From Aquipseudomonas guryensis (GTDB lineage: Bacteria; Pseudomonadota; Gammaproteobacteria; Pseudomonadales; Pseudomonadaceae), in contig NZ_JACJFN010000001.1 of assembly GCF_014164785.1 (NCBI RefSeq), forward strand, positions 310,001 to 374,000: DNA of 64,000 bases, given 5' to 3'. Both the position numbers and the translations under genes were made by a program. Below the pieces are notes generated by a model that worked only from the letters and a program-made list of their open reading frames with translations, was not told where the DNA came from and made no database searches. Shown one piece after another: positions 45,701 to 58,947 of this stretch (position 1 is the first letter of the stretch; the number at the start of each line of letters is the position of its first letter).

Positions 45701-47474
45701 TCTGCTGAATGACGCCAACAGTAATGTCACCCAGGCGATGCTCGGCGCCAGCAGCACGACCGAGCGGACTTCACTAATCAACTGGATTCGGGGCCGCAAC
45801 GATGACGGCAGCCAGCGCAATGCCATCGGTGATCCGCTGCACTCGGTTCCGCGCCTGGTGACCTACGAATGCAGCAGCTTCACTGACAGCACTCTGACCG
45901 CTTGTGCCAGCGAGAAGCAAAGCGTGTTCGTTGGCACCAACGAAGGCTTTATTCATGCATTCAACACCAATACCGGTGTTGAGCAGATGGCATTCATGCC
46001 GGAAGCCCTGCTGGGAAACATCAAGGCTCTCAAGGCCAACGAGGAATCCACTACCCTGGCTCCGCGCAAGTACGGCATGGACAATACCGTCGTCACCTGG
46101 GTCAATGATGTCAACGGCAACGGCGTCATCTATGGCGGACGCGATCCATCCAACCCTGTGCCGACCTTGCTGCCATCAGGACTCAATAGTGGCGAGTTTG
46201 TCTACGCCTACGCCACCATGGGCCGCGGTGGACGTAACCTGTACTCGCTGGACGTAACAGATATCGACAATCCCAAAATGCGCTGGTTCATCACCCCCAG
46301 CACTCCGGGGTTCGCCAAACTTGGTCAGACCTGGTCAACGCCGGTCGTGACCAAGATCGACATAAACGGCACCAGCACACCAGTCCTCATGTTTGCAGGT
46401 GGTTATGACGAGACACAGGACGACATCAGTATTCTCAACCAGAACAAGGATGGCTCTGCCCGTACTCAAGATAGCCAGGGCAATGCCATCTATATCGTTA
46501 ACGCCCTGACAGGCGCCCTGATCTGGTCAGGCAGCAATGAAGCGACCAACGTCTCCGCCCAAGCCCACCAACAGCTGAGCAAGATGCTTTACAGCATGCC
46601 CAGCAGCCTGCGAGCAATCGATATCAACCGCGATGGCTACGCCGATCAGTTCTTCGTAGGTGACATGGGTGGGCAAATCTGGCGCTTTTTCATCAACAAC
46701 GGCAACAGCGCCAGCAGCCTGATCAGCCCGCTCGACAGTGGCGCAGGTACAACGGGCGACGGTGTTTTCGCCAATGTGATTCCGGCTAACGCTGGTGGCG
46801 AAACAACGGCTGAATTGAAAGGCAAGCTGCGCCGTTTCTACAACGAGCCTGACATTGCCCTGCTGACTGTCAATGCTGGCAAATCACTCGTTGTGAGCAT
46901 CGGCTCGGGCTATCGCGGGCACCCCTTGGATACAGGCGCGGATGACCGTTTCTATTCATTCAGAACCCCAATCATCGACAGCAATGCTGCTCATACAGTC
47001 ATAACCGAAGATGAAATGTACGATGCAACGCTGAATCTGGTTCAGGAAGGCTCTGCCGCTCAACAGGCGGCGGCCGCAACACAGTTCGCCAAGAACAGCG
47101 GGGGCTGGTATATCCGCCTGGAGAATGAAGGAGAGAAGGTTCTGGCAGAGTCCACAACCTTTGCAGGCAAGGTGTTCTTCAACACTTACGAACCCAACGC
47201 CAGCGCAGCCAACAACTCATGCAAGGCGGTACAAGGTGTGGGCCGCGCCTACGCCGTCAACCTCTTCGACGCGACTCCCATTACCCAGATGGTTTCCGGC
47301 ACAGCGGATCGTGCCGACAGGAGCAGAGAGCTCCTGACAGCGGGAATTCCACCTAAAGGCATTACCCTGTTCCCCGAAGGCAGCGACAATCCACCGCTGT
47401 GTATTGGTACCGAATGTGAAGAACTGGACGTCGATATTACTGTCGGCCCTACCTACTGGATTGATGAGCTTTGA
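42738..47474 (+). CDS. pilY1: PilY1 tip adhesin with a split vWA domain
   Basis: 1578 residues, well above the 1161 of P. aeruginosa PilY1. A signal peptide (to about 29) leads into a vWA domain with MIDAS D54-N-S56-G-S58. From about residue 220 to 695 three consecutive beta-rich modules of 115-145 residues interrupt it; each opens with a TI-x-x-(A/T)-(Y/Q)-L/V-x-F-like strand. The vWA fold then resumes with [10 protein letters not shown] (LTDG at 755-758). The C-terminal beta-propeller (from about 880) carries the calcium site D1295-I-N-R-D1299-G-Y-A-D1303. Part of the minor-pilin tip; pilY2 is absent. Confidence 0.93.
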   Translation: MNKRLSSLHRLALCTVSSILVLHSAVSYADDTEIFFGGAAIDDSVRPNVLFVLDNSGSMAWRTDSNSNPSGSQQSRMQILKDSFSTIINNAGAINAGIMVLNSRSAYNNTRMVYPVSNIDDPLPSSVQLVASTPVIRASGDDATQSSLSSNAVINATSLVMGNISTPIMVGTTNTNTLKNNGAYYLTSTGYACALNPSALSPVAGRPSTNCPNNSAISEVNLRSNNTGRTALFHFRGISQPADRTITSAYLELTPTNSQNNNNRPTLNLYIENAKSPAALDDSGLLSPAGNVRNFISSQETASSWQNGGTAQFDITSELRDLLDNDADPIGDLVMHFRAQQNRDYTFAAQGGTATVMPRIVINYDNPSTQIEARKGGLRFQDVGIPQGATITEAYLSFTPASSNSDAVRFEVKAEKVADAAIFTGTTNLNTRLTTTAMTTWDAPAWSTSSPPVEVQGPDVRALVQEVVSLPTWCGNNSMAFYLNPTSGVGTRTAHSIDGAPGLQPTLTVTYTGGETGCINPILEATVNNPKNDAYEESDDDMVLGGDTLPVDQSRFAARFEGVPLVNGATILDTQVIFTPANTVPTANVTTTVRFENADNSAPFTATDDDITDRNDTTDSSCTFNSWVASTPVTCSNATLRSGLQSVVNRGGWSPGNALTVMSVQGSNSALEVQAYESNPAEAIKLRIKVANGGLASSTYTVRNHLNALVQAMNASDGTPIVPTMNEAARYLRGERAGYSSPITSACQSTHLVVLTDGQANGNGAQSSIGTLTGSSCTGDASLSDEQCGRRLATWMATTDQSSIADDNFITTHTIGFALGALAPNTGPQTFLTDMANNGKGKAYTAENASELSAAFSKILQDVLSTDTTFVSPGATVNQFNRQSNKNEVYFALFKPSETNSWVGNLKRYGLSSSSGDIIIDADNVGAIDANTGFFKSTARSFWTSGSDGNNTALGGVANKLPAYATRKVYTYTGNSPAAAVALNAGAYLLNDANSNVTQAMLGASSTTERTSLINWIRGRNDDGSQRNAIGDPLHSVPRLVTYECSSFTDSTLTACASEKQSVFVGTNEGFIHAFNTNTGVEQMAFMPEALLGNIKALKANEESTTLAPRKYGMDNTVVTWVNDVNGNGVIYGGRDPSNPVPTLLPSGLNSGEFVYAYATMGRGGRNLYSLDVTDIDNPKMRWFITPSTPGFAKLGQTWSTPVVTKIDINGTSTPVLMFAGGYDETQDDISILNQNKDGSARTQDSQGNAIYIVNALTGALIWSGSNEATNVSAQAHQQLSKMLYSMPSSLRAIDINRDGYADQFFVGDMGGQIWRFFINNGNSASSLISPLDSGAGTTGDGVFANVIPANAGGETTAELKGKLRRFYNEPDIALLTVNAGKSLVVSIGSGYRGHPLDTGADDRFYSFRTPIIDSNAAHTVITEDEMYDATLNLVQEGSAAQQAAAATQFAKNSGGWYIRLENEGEKVLAESTTFAGKVFFNTYEPNASAANNSCKAVQGVGRAYAVNLFDATPITQMVSGTADRADRSRELLTAGIPPKGITLFPEGSDNPPLCIGTECEELDVDITVGPTYWIDEL

Positions 47475-47476
47475 TA

Positions 47477-47947
47477 ATGAATAGAAAGTATTCAGGCTTT
47501 ACTTTGATAGAGCTGATGGTGGTGATCATTATCATCGCCATCCTCGCGGCCATTGCGATCCCTAACTATCAGAGTTATCTGCGCCGAGCTACCTGTGAGG
47601 ACGCTAAGGCGACTCTGGTTGGCGCGGCCAATGTGATGGAGCGTTTTAGGGCCCAGAACAATACTTATGTTAACGCTGCGCTGGGGGCCTACTCTGCCAG
47701 TCCCGTAGATGGTGCCAACAAGCAATTCACTATTGCGTTAGCTAACGCGGACTGCGCAGCAGCACACAATCAGGTAGCAAGCTACTGCTTGGTCGCCACA
47801 CCGACGGCAACAAGCAGGCTCAACGGCTTTGGAACCCTGACACTTACTTCAGCAGGAGTTCGTGCCGCCACTGGTGATCTAGCAAACCCGCCCAATGATG
47901 CTGCCGCCGCAGTGGACGTTTGGCAGAATGGCTGCGCAGGCCTGTAA
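47477..47947 (+). CDS. pilE: Minor pilin PilE
   Basis: 156 residues. Leader MNRKYSG, then [31 protein letters not shown], the standard type IV prepilin start (Glu at +5). Three later cysteines (ATCEDAK, NADCAAA, NGCAGL) allow a C-terminal disulfide loop. ATG 47477 is preferred over the TTG at 47471. It is coupled to the pilY1 stop (TGA at 47472) with no pilY2 between. Confidence 0.92.
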   Translation: MNRKYSGFTLIELMVVIIIIAILAAIAIPNYQSYLRRATCEDAKATLVGAANVMERFRAQNNTYVNAALGAYSASPVDGANKQFTIALANADCAAAHNQVASYCLVATPTATSRLNGFGTLTLTSAGVRAATGDLANPPNDAAAAVDVWQNGCAGL

Positions 47948-47962
47948 ACCATAGCGGAAGAT

Positions 47963-48000
47963 AAAAAGGCCGACTTCAGTAATGAATTCGGCCTTTTTTA
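47963..48000. terminator. Terminator between pilE and ispH
   Basis: AAAAAGGCCGA pairs with TCGGCCTTTTT around a 13-base loop, so both converging operons can end here. Confidence 0.9.
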
Positions 48001-48027
48001 TTCATATCAAACCTTCCCCTTTGTGAC

Positions 48028-48972
48028 CTACAGAGCCTTTAATCGCAGCTCCTTGGGCATCGAGAACGTCACATTCTCCGGTCTGCCATCCAGCTCTTCC
48101 GCACCGACAGCACCCCAGCTGCGCAGGCGCTCCACCACTCCCAGCACCAGCACCTCAGGTGCCGAAGCACCGGCCGTGATGCCAATACGTTGAACACCGG
48201 CAAACCACTCCTGCCGGAGATCCTCGGCACCATCGATCAGATAAGCCGGGGTATCCAGGCGCTCTGCCAGCTCGCGCAGGCGGTTGGAGTTGGAGCTGTT
48301 CGGACTACCTACCACCAGCACCACATCACACTCGCTGGCCAGCTGTTTGACCGCATCCTGGCGGTTCTGCGTGGCGTAGCAGATATCGTCCTTGCGCGGG
48401 CCACCGATGCTCGGGTACTTCGCGCGCAAGGCGTCGATCACCTTGCTGGTGTCATCCATGGACAGGGTGGTCTGGGTGACGAAAGCCAGGGCTTGCGGAT
48501 TGCGTACCTGCAACGCGGCGACATCGGCCTCATCCTCGACCAGGTAGATGGTTCCGCCGTTGCGTTCGTCGTACTGGCCCATGGTGCCTTCGACTTCCGG
48601 ATGTCCCTCATGGCCGATGAGGATGCATTCACGGCCGTCACGACTGTATCGCGCCACTTCCATATGCACCTTGGTTACCAGCGGGCAGGTCGCGTCGAAC
48701 ACTTTGAGACCACGCGCTTCGGCCTCCTGACGCACGGCCTGGGATACGCCGTGGGCGCTGAAAATGACGATGACGTTATCCGGCACCTGATCCAGCTCTT
48801 CGACGAACACCGCGCCGCGCGCGCGCAGGTCTTCGACCACAAACTTGTTGTGCACCACTTCGTGCCGCACATAGATCGGTGCGCCGAACACTTCCAGGGC
48901 ACGGTTGACGATCTCGATGGCGCGATCAACGCCGGCGCAGAAGCCGCGGGGATTGGCGAGTTTGATTTGCAT
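48028..48972 (-). CDS. ispH: 4-hydroxy-3-methylbut-2-enyl diphosphate reductase (LytB)
   Basis: A 314-residue 4Fe-4S enzyme giving IPP and DMAPP in the MEP pathway. The three cluster cysteines occur in [11 protein letters not shown] (near 12), ATCPLVTK (near 96) and the DICYATQNR region (near 197); [13 protein letters not shown] (about 220) binds substrate. The upstream frame is longer but homologues begin [11 protein letters not shown]. Last gene of the ileS-lspA-fkpB-ispH run. Confidence 0.96.
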   Translation of the reverse strand: MQIKLANPRGFCAGVDRAIEIVNRALEVFGAPIYVRHEVVHNKFVVEDLRARGAVFVEELDQVPDNVIVIFSAHGVSQAVRQEAEARGLKVFDATCPLVTKVHMEVARYSRDGRECILIGHEGHPEVEGTMGQYDERNGGTIYLVEDEADVAALQVRNPQALAFVTQTTLSMDDTSKVIDALRAKYPSIGGPRKDDICYATQNRQDAVKQLASECDVVLVVGSPNSSNSNRLRELAERLDTPAYLIDGAEDLRQEWFAGVQRIGITAGASAPEVLVLGVVERLRSWGAVGAEELDGRPENVTFSMPKELRLKAL

Positions 48973-49048
48973 GCTGGGAGTCTCGGCGCGCGGTAAGCAG
49001 ATCAGGGAGTGTACGCCGTCTGACTGAGCGCTCTCCCCCACTAAAGGA

Positions 49049-49486
49049 TCAGGCCGAGCGAACCTCGATGATTTCCACATCGAAACTCAGCGTCTTGCCC
49101 GACAGCGGATGATTGAAATCGATGGTCACCTGGCTGTCGTCGAAGGCCTTGACCACCCCCGGCAACTCGGCATTGGCGGCATCGTTGAAGATCACCAGCA
49201 AACCTTCGGACAATTCCATGTCAGCGAACTGCGAGCGCGGCATGACCTGCACGTTCTGCGGATTGGGCTGGCCAAAGGCATTTTCCGGCTCGATCTGCAG
49301 GCTGCGCTTGTCACCAGCCTTGAAGCCGAACAGCGCCGCTTCGAAACCCGGCAGCAGGTTGCCGTCACCGACCTTGAAGGTGGCAGGGCTCTTGTCGAAC
49401 GTGCTGTCGACCACATCGCCGTTGGCTAGCTTGAGGGCGAAATGCAGGGTGACTTCCTTGTCCGGGCCAATACGTTGCTCAGTCAT
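49049..49486 (-). CDS. fkpB: FKBP-type prolyl isomerase FkpB/SlpA
   Basis: 145 residues. The SlyD-like core has [21 protein letters not shown] (about 15-35) and [27 protein letters not shown], the pattern of FkpB (SlpA), lacking the metal-binding tail of SlyD. It may assist folding of its operon neighbours. Overlaps the lspA end by 8 bases; ispH follows 76 bases later. Confidence 0.93.
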   Translation of the reverse strand: MTEQRIGPDKEVTLHFALKLANGDVVDSTFDKSPATFKVGDGNLLPGFEAALFGFKAGDKRSLQIEPENAFGQPNPQNVQVMPRSQFADMELSEGLLVIFNDAANAELPGVVKAFDDSQVTIDFNHPLSGKTLSFDVEIIEVRSA

Positions 49487-49988
49487 GGGCAGGTTCTCCG
49501 GACTTCTTGCTCTTGAACATATCCAGCGCCAGCATCACCGCACCCACGGTAATGGCGCTGTCCGCCAGGTTGAAGGCGGGGAAATAATATTGGTTCTGCC
49601 AGTGGACCAGAATAAAGTCGACCACGTGACCGAGCACCACGCGGTCGTACAGGTTGCCCAGCGCGCCACCCAGCACCATCGCCAGGGCGATGGCCAACCA
49701 GGTCTCGTCGGCCTTCAGGCGCTTGAGCCAGACCACCAGCACGGCGCTGACGCCCAGGGCGATGGCGGCAAAGAACCAGCGCTGCCAGCCCGACTCGCCG
49801 GCCAGGAAGCTGAACGCGGCGCCACGGTTATAGACGTGAACCCAATCGAAGTAACCGTCGATCACCGTCACCCGCTGAGCGTACTCCAAGACCTGCAGCA
49901 CAATCTGCTTGCTGCCCTGATCCAGCACGAACACCAGTAGCGCCAACCACAACCAGGCCAGACGACCGAAACGACTGACATCAGGCAT
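49479..49988 (-). CDS. lspA: Lipoprotein signal peptidase (SPase II)
   Basis: A 169-residue inner-membrane aspartyl protease with four helices that removes the signal peptide of lipoproteins such as BamE. The catalytic residues lie in [15 protein letters not shown] (about 119-133) and [11 protein letters not shown] (about 145). Start ATG 49988 overlaps the ileS stop by 8 bases, the usual ileS-lspA arrangement. A longer upstream frame exists but is not conserved. Confidence 0.96.
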   Translation of the reverse strand: MPDVSRFGRLAWLWLALLVFVLDQGSKQIVLQVLEYAQRVTVIDGYFDWVHVYNRGAAFSFLAGESGWQRWFFAAIALGVSAVLVVWLKRLKADETWLAIALAMVLGGALGNLYDRVVLGHVVDFILVHWQNQYYFPAFNLADSAITVGAVMLALDMFKSKKSGEPAHD

Positions 49989-52812
49989 GCTTGCGCACCT
50001 CACCAGCACCTTCGATGTTGTCTACGCAGCGCTCGCACAGCTCGGGATGAGCGGCATTGCTGCCGACATCGGCGCGGAAGTGCCAGCAACGGCCACACTT
50101 GGCATGAGCCGATTTGACGATCTTCAGCTTCAGGCCGGCCACTTCGCTGACCACCGCATCGGCTGGCGCATCGACCAAAGGTGCGACGGCGGCGGTCGAG
50201 GTGATCAGGGCGAAACGCAGTTCGTCGCCGAGCTTGGCCAGCGCAGATTGCAGCGACTCGTCGCCGAACAGGGTGACTTCCGCCTGCAGACTGCCGCCAA
50301 TGGCCTTGGCCGCGCGCAGGTTCTCCAGCTCCTTGTTCACTGCCGCCTTCACCGCCATGACCTGATCCCAGTAAGCGCGGTCCAGTTCGAAGCCTTCCGG
50401 CAGACGATTCAGGCCGTCGTACCAGGTGTTCAGCAGCACTGACTCATTACGCTCGCCCGGCAGGAACTGCCAGATCTCGTCAGCGGTGAACGCCAGGATC
50501 GGCGCGATCCAACGCACCAGCGCCTCGGCAATGTGGAAAAGCGCGGTCTGGCAGGAACGCCGGGCGATGCTGTCGGCCTGGGTGGTGTACTGGCGGTCCT
50601 TGATGATGTCGAGGTAGAAGCCGCCCAGCTCCTGCACGCAGAAGTTGTGCACCTTGGAGTAGACGTTCCAGAAGCGGTACTCGCCGTAGGCCTCGATGAT
50701 CTCTTCCTGCAGGCGCGCCGCAGCGTCTAGGGCCCAGCGATCCAGATCGAGCATCTGCTCGACCGGCAGCAGGTCCTTGGCCGGATCGAAGCCATTCAGG
50801 TTGGAAAGCAGGAAGCGCGTGGTGTTACGGATACGCCGGTAGGCGTCGGCGCTGCGCTGCAGGATGACCTTGGACACAGCCATCTCGCCCGAATAGTCGG
50901 TCGAGGCAACCCACAGGCGCATGATGTCGGCGCCCAGGCTGTCGTTGACTTCCTGCGGGGCGACCACGTTACCAAGGGACTTGGACATCTTGCGGCCGTT
51001 CTCGTCGACCACGAATCCGTGGGTCAACAGCGCCTTGTACGGCGCGTGGCCGTCGATGGCGCAGCCGGTCAGCAGGGACGAGTGGAACCAGCCTCGGTGC
51101 TGGTCGGAGCCTTCCAGGTAAAGATCGGCGCGCGGGCCGCTGCTGTGGCCCAGCGGGTGCGAGCCGCGCAGCACGTGCCAGTGGGTGGTGCCGGAGTCGA
51201 ACCAGACGTCCAGGGTGTCGCTGATCTTGTCGTACTGCGCCGCCTCGGCGCCGAGCAGCTCGCTGGCGTCGAGCTTGAACCAGGCTTCGATGCCCTGCTC
51301 CTCGACGCGCGCGGCCACCTGCTCCATCAGCTCGACGGTGCGCGGGTGCAGCTCGCCGCTTTCCTTGTGCAGGAAGAACGGGATCGGCACGCCCCAGTTG
51401 CGCTGGCGCGAGATGCACCAGTCCGGGCGCCCGGCGATCATGCTGTGCAGGCGCGCCTGACCCCAGGCCGGAACGAATTCGGTCTGTTCGATGGCCGACA
51501 GGGCACGCTCACGCAGAGTGGCGCCCTGCTCCGGCTGCTTGTCCATGCCGACGAACCACTGCGCCGTGGCGCGGTAGATCAGCGGAGTCTTGTGCCGCCA
51601 GCAGTGCATGTAGCTGTGCTGGATGGCTTCGTGCTTGAGCAGGGCGCCGACTTCGTCGAGCTTGGCGACGATGGCCGGGTTGGCCTTCCAGATGAACTGG
51701 CCGCCGAAGAACGGCAGGTCGCTGACATACACGCCGTTGCTTTGCACCGGGCTGAGGATGTCGTCGTTGCTCATGCCGTACTGCTTGCAGGAGCGGAAGT
51801 CGTCTTCGCCGTAGGCCGGCGCCGAGTGGACGATGCCGGTACCAGCGCCCAGTTCGACGTACTCGGCCAGGTAGACCGGCGCGAAGCGCTCGTAGAACGG
51901 ATGACGGAAGCGGATGTTTTCAAGCGCGGAACCGGCCGCGGTGGCGATCACTTCGCCTTGCAGGCCGTAACGGGCCAGGCAGCTTTCGACCAGTTCTTCG
52001 GCCAGCAGCAGCAGACGCTCACCGGTGTCGACCAGGGCGTAGGTGAATTCGGGGTGGACATTGAGCGCCTGGTTGGCCGGGATGGTCCACGGCGTGGTGG
52101 TCCAGATGACGATGCTGGCCGGCTTGCTCAAGTCGGTCAGGCTGAAGGCGGCAGCCAGTTTTGCGGTATCTTCGACGGCAAAGGCCACGTCGATGGCATC
52201 GGATTTCTTGTCTTGGTATTCGACCTCCGCTTCGGCCAGGGCCGAGCCGCAATCGAAGCACCAGTTCACCGGCTTGAGGCCCTTGAACACGAAGCCTTGC
52301 TTGACCATCTCGGCCAGGGCGCGGATTTCCCCGGCCTCGTTGGCAAACGCCATGGTCTTGTAGGGGTTGTCCCATTCGCCAAGCACGCCCAGGCGGATGA
52401 AGTCGGCCTTCTGCCCTTCGATCTGCTCGCCGGCATAGGTGCGGCAGCGCTCGCGGGTCAGGTCGGAGGGCTGATTCTTGCCGAAGGTGGTCTCGACCTT
52501 GTGCTCGATCGGCAGGCCATGACAGTCCCAGCCCGGCACGTAGGGGGCATCGAAGCCGGCCAGGGTCTTGGAGCGGATGATCATGTCCTTGAGGATCTTG
52601 TTGACCGCGTGACCGATGTGGATGCTGCCGTTGGCATAGGGCGGGCCATCATGCAGGACGAACTTCGGCCGGCCTTCGCCGAGCTGGCGCAGCTTCTGGT
52701 ACAGGCCAATGCTGTCCCAGTGCGCCAGGGTTTGCGGCTCGCGCTGGGGCAGGCCGGCTTTCATCGGGAAGGCAGTATCCGGGAGGTTCAGCGTGGCTTT
52801 GTAGTCGGTCAT
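49981..52812 (-). CDS. ileS: Isoleucyl-tRNA synthetase
   Basis: 943 residues. The class I HIGH motif is seen as [12 protein letters not shown] near 62, the CP1 editing domain covers about 200-400, and KMSKSLGN lies near 604. The C-terminal zinc site is formed by [11 protein letters not shown] and ELCERCVDN. Tight operon with lspA downstream and ribF upstream, 14 bases away. Confidence 0.98.
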   Translation of the reverse strand: MTDYKATLNLPDTAFPMKAGLPQREPQTLAHWDSIGLYQKLRQLGEGRPKFVLHDGPPYANGSIHIGHAVNKILKDMIIRSKTLAGFDAPYVPGWDCHGLPIEHKVETTFGKNQPSDLTRERCRTYAGEQIEGQKADFIRLGVLGEWDNPYKTMAFANEAGEIRALAEMVKQGFVFKGLKPVNWCFDCGSALAEAEVEYQDKKSDAIDVAFAVEDTAKLAAAFSLTDLSKPASIVIWTTTPWTIPANQALNVHPEFTYALVDTGERLLLLAEELVESCLARYGLQGEVIATAAGSALENIRFRHPFYERFAPVYLAEYVELGAGTGIVHSAPAYGEDDFRSCKQYGMSNDDILSPVQSNGVYVSDLPFFGGQFIWKANPAIVAKLDEVGALLKHEAIQHSYMHCWRHKTPLIYRATAQWFVGMDKQPEQGATLRERALSAIEQTEFVPAWGQARLHSMIAGRPDWCISRQRNWGVPIPFFLHKESGELHPRTVELMEQVAARVEEQGIEAWFKLDASELLGAEAAQYDKISDTLDVWFDSGTTHWHVLRGSHPLGHSSGPRADLYLEGSDQHRGWFHSSLLTGCAIDGHAPYKALLTHGFVVDENGRKMSKSLGNVVAPQEVNDSLGADIMRLWVASTDYSGEMAVSKVILQRSADAYRRIRNTTRFLLSNLNGFDPAKDLLPVEQMLDLDRWALDAAARLQEEIIEAYGEYRFWNVYSKVHNFCVQELGGFYLDIIKDRQYTTQADSIARRSCQTALFHIAEALVRWIAPILAFTADEIWQFLPGERNESVLLNTWYDGLNRLPEGFELDRAYWDQVMAVKAAVNKELENLRAAKAIGGSLQAEVTLFGDESLQSALAKLGDELRFALITSTAAVAPLVDAPADAVVSEVAGLKLKIVKSAHAKCGRCWHFRADVGSNAAHPELCERCVDNIEGAGEVRKHA

Positions 52813-52826
52813 CTCAGGCTCTTCGA

Positions 52827-53765
52827 TCAGTCAAGCGGTTGGCCAAGCCAGTAGGCCCGGGCGGCGGCGACATCCGCGTCTATCGCCGTCTTCAGCGCCT
52901 CTAGGGAGGCAAATCGCTGCTCATCGCGCAGCTTGTGATGGAACTGCACCGTCAGGCGCTGGCCGTAGAGATCGCCAGCGAACTGCAGTAGGTGCACTTC
53001 CAGGTGCGGGCTGCCATCGCCCGCTACCGTAGGCCGCTGGCCAATATTGGCCACGCCCTGAAAACTCTTGCCCTGACACTGCGCGCGCACCAGGAACACG
53101 CCGGTGAGGGGTGCTTTACGCCTTTTCAGCTGCACATTGGCGGTCGGACTACCCAGCTGACGCGCCAGCTTCTGCCCATGCAGGACGCGCCCGGCGAGTG
53201 CATAGGGGCGCCCCAGCAGTCGTTCGACCAGCTCCAGCTCGCCCGCCTGCAGCGCCTGACGCACCCGAGTGCTGCTGACCCGGTCGCCATCCAGTTCAAC
53301 GGTGAGCGCCGCCTCGACCGTGAAGCCCTGCTGCTCGCCCGCCTGCACCAGAAAGGCGAAATCACCGGAACGGTCGCAGCCGAAGCGGAAGTCATCACCT
53401 ACTTCCAGATGTTTGATGCGCAGTCCTTCCACCAGTACCTGACGGACAAACTCGGCGGCCGACAACTCACGCAAGCGGCGATTGAAGGCCAGGCACAAGA
53501 CCCGGTCGACGCCCTCGGCAGCCAGCAATTCGAGCTTTTCACGCAAACGGGTCAGGCGTGCCGGCGCGGTATCCGGGCCGAAGTACTCACGCGGCTGCGG
53601 CTCGAAGATCACCACGCAACTGGGCACGCCCAGCTCGATGGCACGTTCGCGCAGGCGCGCCAGGATGGCCTGGTGGCCACGGTGCACGCCATCGAAATTG
53701 CCGATGGTGGCAACGCATCCCTGGGTCAGGGGTAGCAGATTGTGGAGACCTCGGACCAGCTGCAT
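52827..53765 (-). CDS. ribF: Bifunctional riboflavin kinase/FMN adenylyltransferase
   Basis: 312 residues. The N-terminal FAD synthetase domain has [15 protein letters not shown] (about 18-32); the C-terminal flavokinase domain has the SPTANV and [10 protein letters not shown] motifs. The enzyme makes FMN and FAD from riboflavin. ATG 53765 gives the normal length; the longer frame upstream runs into murJ. ribF-ileS-lspA order is standard. Confidence 0.96.
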   Translation of the reverse strand: MQLVRGLHNLLPLTQGCVATIGNFDGVHRGHQAILARLRERAIELGVPSCVVIFEPQPREYFGPDTAPARLTRLREKLELLAAEGVDRVLCLAFNRRLRELSAAEFVRQVLVEGLRIKHLEVGDDFRFGCDRSGDFAFLVQAGEQQGFTVEAALTVELDGDRVSSTRVRQALQAGELELVERLLGRPYALAGRVLHGQKLARQLGSPTANVQLKRRKAPLTGVFLVRAQCQGKSFQGVANIGQRPTVAGDGSPHLEVHLLQFAGDLYGQRLTVQFHHKLRDEQRFASLEALKTAIDADVAAARAYWLGQPLD

Positions 53766-53847
53766 AGCGCGCTTCTTGCTTACAAAGTGGTCGATTATAC
53801 GCACAGGCGACAGCGGACAACAGGCAGCATGTCCACCACCGAGCCTG

Positions 53848-55392
53848 TTAGTGCGCCGCTCGCCGGGCAAAGTCGCGCAAACGGAAACCCAGCAGCAGCA
53901 GTACGCCGAAATAGGCCAACACCCCAACCAGCACCAGCGCCGCAAGACGCAGCAGACGCCAGAGCATGCCATCGGCGGCCCAGGGCGGCATGAAATGCAT
54001 GGCCAGCAGCAGCGCGGCGACCATCACCACCACCGCCAGCGACAGCTTGCCCAGGAACACCCACCAACCGGCCTGCGGCTGATACAGCCCGCCTTTGCGC
54101 AACTGCCAAAACAGCAGCGCGGCATTCAGGCAGGCCGCCAGGCTGATCGACAGCGCCAGGCCGGCATGCGCCAGGGGAATCACGAAGACGAACAGCACGT
54201 TCATCAACTGCGTGGCGGCCAGACTGGTGACGGCAATCCTCACCGGCGTCTTGATGTTCTGCTGGGCATAGAAGCCCGGCGCCAGAATCTTCACCAGAAT
54301 GATGCCGAGCAGGCCGACCGAATAGGCGACCAGCGCCTGCTGGGTCATATCGGCATCGCTGGCCGTGAACTTGCCGTACTGAAACAGCGAAACGGTCAGC
54401 GGCTCGGCCAGCACGGCCAGCGCCAGCGCACACGGCAGCACCAGCAGGAAACACAGGCGCAAGCCCCAGTCGAGCAAGCGCGAGTAATCCTCACGATTGT
54501 CACTGGCGTAGGTTTTCGACAGGGCCGGCAGCAGGATGGTGCCCAGGGCCACCCCCAGCACTCCGGAGGGCAACTCCATCAGGCGGTCGGCGTAATACAT
54601 CCAGGACACCGAGCCGGCAACCAGGAAGGAGGCGAAGATCGTGTTGATGATCAGCGAAATCTGGCTGACCGACACGCCGAAGATCGCCGGCCCCATCTGC
54701 TTGAGCACACGCCACACGCCGGTATCCCTGAAACTCAGGCGCGGCAGCACGAGCATGCCGATCTTCTTCAGGTGCGGCAGCTGATAAAGCAGTTGCAGCA
54801 GGCCGCCCACCAGCACCGCCCAGGCCAGCGCCATGATCGGCGGATCGAAATAGGGAGCGAGAAACAGCATGAAGAGGATCATGCTGACATTCAGCAGGGT
54901 CGGCACGAAGGCCGGCACCGAGAAGCGGTTCCAGGTATTGAGTACTGCCCCGGCCAGCGATGACAACGAGATCAGCAGGATGTAAGGAAAGGTCACCTGC
55001 AACAGATCGACCGTCAGCCCGAAGCGATCAGCCTCATCGGCAAAGCCCGGCGCCGAAAGCCACACGATCCAGGGCGCCGCCAATATGCCGAGCAAAGTGA
55101 CCAGTGCCAGCACCAGGGTCAGCAGGCCCGAGACATAAGCGACAAAGGTTCGCGCAGCCTCATCGCCTTGCTGGGTCTTGTACTCCGCCAGAATCGGCAC
55201 GAAAGCCTGGGAGAATGCCCCTTCGGCAAATATCCGGCGCAGCAGGTTGGGCAGCTTGAACGCCACAACCCAGGCATCGGACGCCACCCCGGCACCGAAT
55301 ATCCGCGCGATCAGGGTATCGCGCACGAAGCCCAGCACACGGGACAGCATGGTCAGTGAGCTGACAGCAGCCAGCGACTTGAGCAGATTCAT
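53848..55392 (-). CDS. murJ: Lipid II flippase MurJ (MviN)
   Basis: 514 residues with about 14 membrane segments, starting [22 protein letters not shown], the MVF family signature. Conserved elements include [20 protein letters not shown] sequence ([16 protein letters not shown], about 50-65). It moves lipid II across the inner membrane for peptidoglycan synthesis. Divergent from rpsT, as in P. aeruginosa. Confidence 0.96.
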   Translation of the reverse strand: MNLLKSLAAVSSLTMLSRVLGFVRDTLIARIFGAGVASDAWVVAFKLPNLLRRIFAEGAFSQAFVPILAEYKTQQGDEAARTFVAYVSGLLTLVLALVTLLGILAAPWIVWLSAPGFADEADRFGLTVDLLQVTFPYILLISLSSLAGAVLNTWNRFSVPAFVPTLLNVSMILFMLFLAPYFDPPIMALAWAVLVGGLLQLLYQLPHLKKIGMLVLPRLSFRDTGVWRVLKQMGPAIFGVSVSQISLIINTIFASFLVAGSVSWMYYADRLMELPSGVLGVALGTILLPALSKTYASDNREDYSRLLDWGLRLCFLLVLPCALALAVLAEPLTVSLFQYGKFTASDADMTQQALVAYSVGLLGIILVKILAPGFYAQQNIKTPVRIAVTSLAATQLMNVLFVFVIPLAHAGLALSISLAACLNAALLFWQLRKGGLYQPQAGWWVFLGKLSLAVVVMVAALLLAMHFMPPWAADGMLWRLLRLAALVLVGVLAYFGVLLLLGFRLRDFARRAAH

Positions 55393-55507
55393 GGGATACT
55401 TCGACTTCCGCTAACGGGCATAGCCAGGGTTTGCCCGCTGGCCTATAAAGGCAACGAGTGTAACGGCCAGCCACTGGTCAGGCCAGCAGAGCAGAGTGCT
55501 AATGCAC

Positions 55508-55536
55508 TTGACAGATGCCGTCCGCCTCGGCATGAT
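55508..55536 (+). promoter_or_regulatory. Sigma-70 promoter of rpsT
   Basis: A perfect TTGACA (55508-55513), 17-base spacer, and CATGAT (55531-55536). About 45 nt of leader to the GTG start at 55588. Confidence 0.75.
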
Positions 55537-55587
55537 TCGCGGCCTTATTTGTTGCTATCCCCCCAGATTTTTTCGAGGAGCTTGACG

Positions 55588-55860
55588 GTGGCCAATACAC
55601 CTTCTGCCAAAAAACGCGCCAAACAGGCTGAGAAGCGTCGTAGCCATAACGCCAGCCTGCGCTCCATGGTTCGTACCTACATCAAGAACGTGGTTAAGGC
55701 TATCGACGCCAAAGACCTGGAAAAAGCGCAAACCGCTTACGTTCTGGCTGTGCCTGTAATCGACCGTATGGCCGACAAAGGCATCATCCACAAGAACAAA
55801 GCAGCTCGTCACAAGAGCCGCCTGAACGGTCACATCAAGGCAATGGCTACCGCCGCCTAA
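55588..55860 (+). CDS. rpsT: 30S ribosomal protein bS20
   Basis: 90 residues beginning (M)[20 protein letters not shown], the typical start of this basic rRNA-binding protein. A GTG start at 55588 is chosen because CGAGGAG lies eight bases upstream and homologues begin MANT. A non-AUG start is also used in E. coli rpsT, where it is part of autoregulation, so the same may apply here. The upstream frame to 55549 is unlikely. Confidence 0.96.
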   Translation: MANTPSAKKRAKQAEKRRSHNASLRSMVRTYIKNVVKAIDAKDLEKAQTAYVLAVPVIDRMADKGIIHKNKAARHKSRLNGHIKAMATAA

Positions 55861-55874
55861 GATGTACCGCTCCT

Positions 55875-55900
55875 AAAAAACCGGCTTCGGCCGGTTTTTT
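55875..55900. terminator. Terminator after rpsT
   Basis: AAACCGGC-TTCGG-CCGGTTTTTT, a strong stem followed by T residues; it ends rpsT. Confidence 0.95.
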
Positions 55901-55923
55901 TATTGCCTGCGATTTTCCAGACC

Positions 55924-55957
55924 AAAAAAAACCGGAGCCCAGCTCCGGTTTTTTTAT
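55924..55957. terminator. Terminator after creA (bidirectional)
   Basis: AAAAACCGGAGC-CCA-GCTCCGGTTTTTT, a stem flanked by A and T runs just after the creA stop on the minus strand; the second of two back-to-back terminators between converging genes. Confidence 0.95.
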
Positions 55958-55961
55958 CCGC

Positions 55962-56423
55962 TTACTGCCCCGCCCAGGGCAGGATCGGAATGGCGGTCAC
56001 CGCATTCTGCGGACTGCCTTCGATGATGCGATCGCTGTACACCAGGTAGACCAAGGTATTGCGCTTCTCGTCGAAGAAACGCACCACCTGCATGGTCTTG
56101 AACACCAGCGAGGTACGCTCCTTGAACACCTCTTCACCATCCTTGAGCTTGCCCGTGAAGCGGATCGCTCCGACCTGGCGGCAGGCAATGGAAGCCTCGG
56201 CACGATCTTCGGCCAGGCCAAAGCCACCTTTCACCCCACCGGTCTTGGCGCGCGACAGGTAGCAGGTCACGCCTTCTACCTTGGGATCATCAAACGCCTC
56301 GACCACGATCTTGTCATTCGGCCCCAGCCACTTGAATACCGTGGAGACCTCACCTATCTCTTCCGCACTCACCAACAACGGCAGCGCCAACAGGCACCCT
56401 AGCAATCCTTTAACGGTACGCAT
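55962..56423 (-). CDS. creA: CreA-family protein, secreted
   Basis: 153 residues starting [20 protein letters not shown], a cleavable signal peptide, then [17 protein letters not shown] and the family's [10 protein letters not shown] and [26 protein letters not shown] precedes the ATG at 56423. It follows proB by 11 bases and shares its transcript. The family is named from the E. coli cre operon; its function is unknown. Confidence 0.92.
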   Translation of the reverse strand: MRTVKGLLGCLLALPLLVSAEEIGEVSTVFKWLGPNDKIVVEAFDDPKVEGVTCYLSRAKTGGVKGGFGLAEDRAEASIACRQVGAIRFTGKLKDGEEVFKERTSLVFKTMQVVRFFDEKRNTLVYLVYSDRIIEGSPQNAVTAIPILPWAGQ

Positions 56424-56434
56424 TGGCAATCTCC

Positions 56435-57553
56435 TCAAACCAGAATCAGGTTGTCCCGATGCACCAGCTCGGGCTCATCGATATAGCCCAGCAATTTCTC
56501 GATGGCATCCGACGGCTGCCCGACAATCTTCTGCGCCTCGAGCGCACTGTAGTTGGCCAGGCCACGGGCAATTTCGCGACCATCCGGACCGACGCAAACC
56601 ACCATCTCGCCACGGCGGAAACTACCCTGCACTTCGCGCACCCCGACCGGCAGCAGACTCTTGCGATCTTGCAGCAGTGCCTTGACCGCCCCCGCATCCA
56701 GCACCAGGGTGCCACGGGTCTGCAGATGCCCGGCCAGCCACTGTTTGCGTGCCGCCAGCAAACCGCGCTCGGGCGCCAGCAGAGTGCCAAGACGCTCGCC
56801 CGCCTTGAGCCGATCGAGCACGCGCTCGATGCGCCCACCAACGATCACCGTGTAGGCACCGGAACGCGCCGCCAGACGAGCCGCGCGCAGCTTGGTCTGC
56901 ATGCCACCACGACCCAGCGCACCACCGGTACCGCCCGCCACCGCATCCAGCGACGGATCGTCGGCACGCGCCTCGAAAATCAACTGGGCATCGGGATTGT
57001 GCCGCGGGTCGGCATCGAACATGCCATCGCGATCGGTGAGGATCACCAGCAGATCCGCCTCGACCAGATTGGCCACCAGCGCCGCCAGGGTGTCGTTGTC
57101 ACCGAAACGGATCTCGTCGGTGACTACCGTGTCGTTCTCGTTGATCACCGGAATGGTGCCGAGCTCAACCAGGGTACGCAGGGTACTGCGCGCATTCAGG
57201 TAACGCTTGCGATCGGACAGATCGTCATGGGTCAGCAGCACCTGCGCGGTGTGCTTGCCATGCTCGGCAAAGCTGGATTCCCAGGCCTGCACCAAACCCA
57301 TCTGCCCCACCGCCGCAGCAGCCTGCAGCTCATGGATGGCACTCGGTCGGGACGTCCAGCCCAGGCGACTCATGCCCGCAGCGACAGCCCCGGAGGACAC
57401 CAGCACCAGCTCGACGCCCGCCTCGCGCAGCGCCACCATCTGCTCGACCCACACCGCCATCGCCGCGCGATCCAGACCACGCCCGTCCGCCGTCAGCAGC
57501 GCACTACCGATCTTCACTACCCAGCGCTGGGCGCCAGTCACCTTGTCCCGCAT
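56435..57553 (-). CDS. proB: Glutamate 5-kinase
   Basis: 372 residues. The amino-acid kinase domain spans about 8-255 ([31 protein letters not shown]) and a PUA domain the C-terminal hundred residues. First step of proline synthesis from glutamate. Placed after obg as in P. aeruginosa; creA follows. Confidence 0.97.
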   Translation of the reverse strand: MRDKVTGAQRWVVKIGSALLTADGRGLDRAAMAVWVEQMVALREAGVELVLVSSGAVAAGMSRLGWTSRPSAIHELQAAAAVGQMGLVQAWESSFAEHGKHTAQVLLTHDDLSDRKRYLNARSTLRTLVELGTIPVINENDTVVTDEIRFGDNDTLAALVANLVEADLLVILTDRDGMFDADPRHNPDAQLIFEARADDPSLDAVAGGTGGALGRGGMQTKLRAARLAARSGAYTVIVGGRIERVLDRLKAGERLGTLLAPERGLLAARKQWLAGHLQTRGTLVLDAGAVKALLQDRKSLLPVGVREVQGSFRRGEMVVCVGPDGREIARGLANYSALEAQKIVGQPSDAIEKLLGYIDEPELVHRDNLILV

Positions 57554-57614
57554 GTCGTCAAATCCTACTGGCCAGTCAGCACAACGCCGCTATCAAGCGG
57601 CGCTGTACGATACC

Positions 57615-58868
<1,254 letters not shown>

Positions 58869-58902
58869 CTAATGGAACACTGGATACAGGATATACAGAA
58901 AC

Positions 58903-58933
58903 AAAAAAGCCCCGTCGCGAGACAGGGCTTTTT
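58903..58933 (-). terminator. Terminator between rpmA and obg
   Basis: AAAAAGCCCCGTC-GCGA-GACAGGGCTTTTT with one mismatch, flanked by A and T runs, lies within 45 bases after the rpmA stop. It may only partly separate the ribosomal proteins from obg. Confidence 0.85.
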
Positions 58934-58947
58934 CAGCAAGCGCGGGC

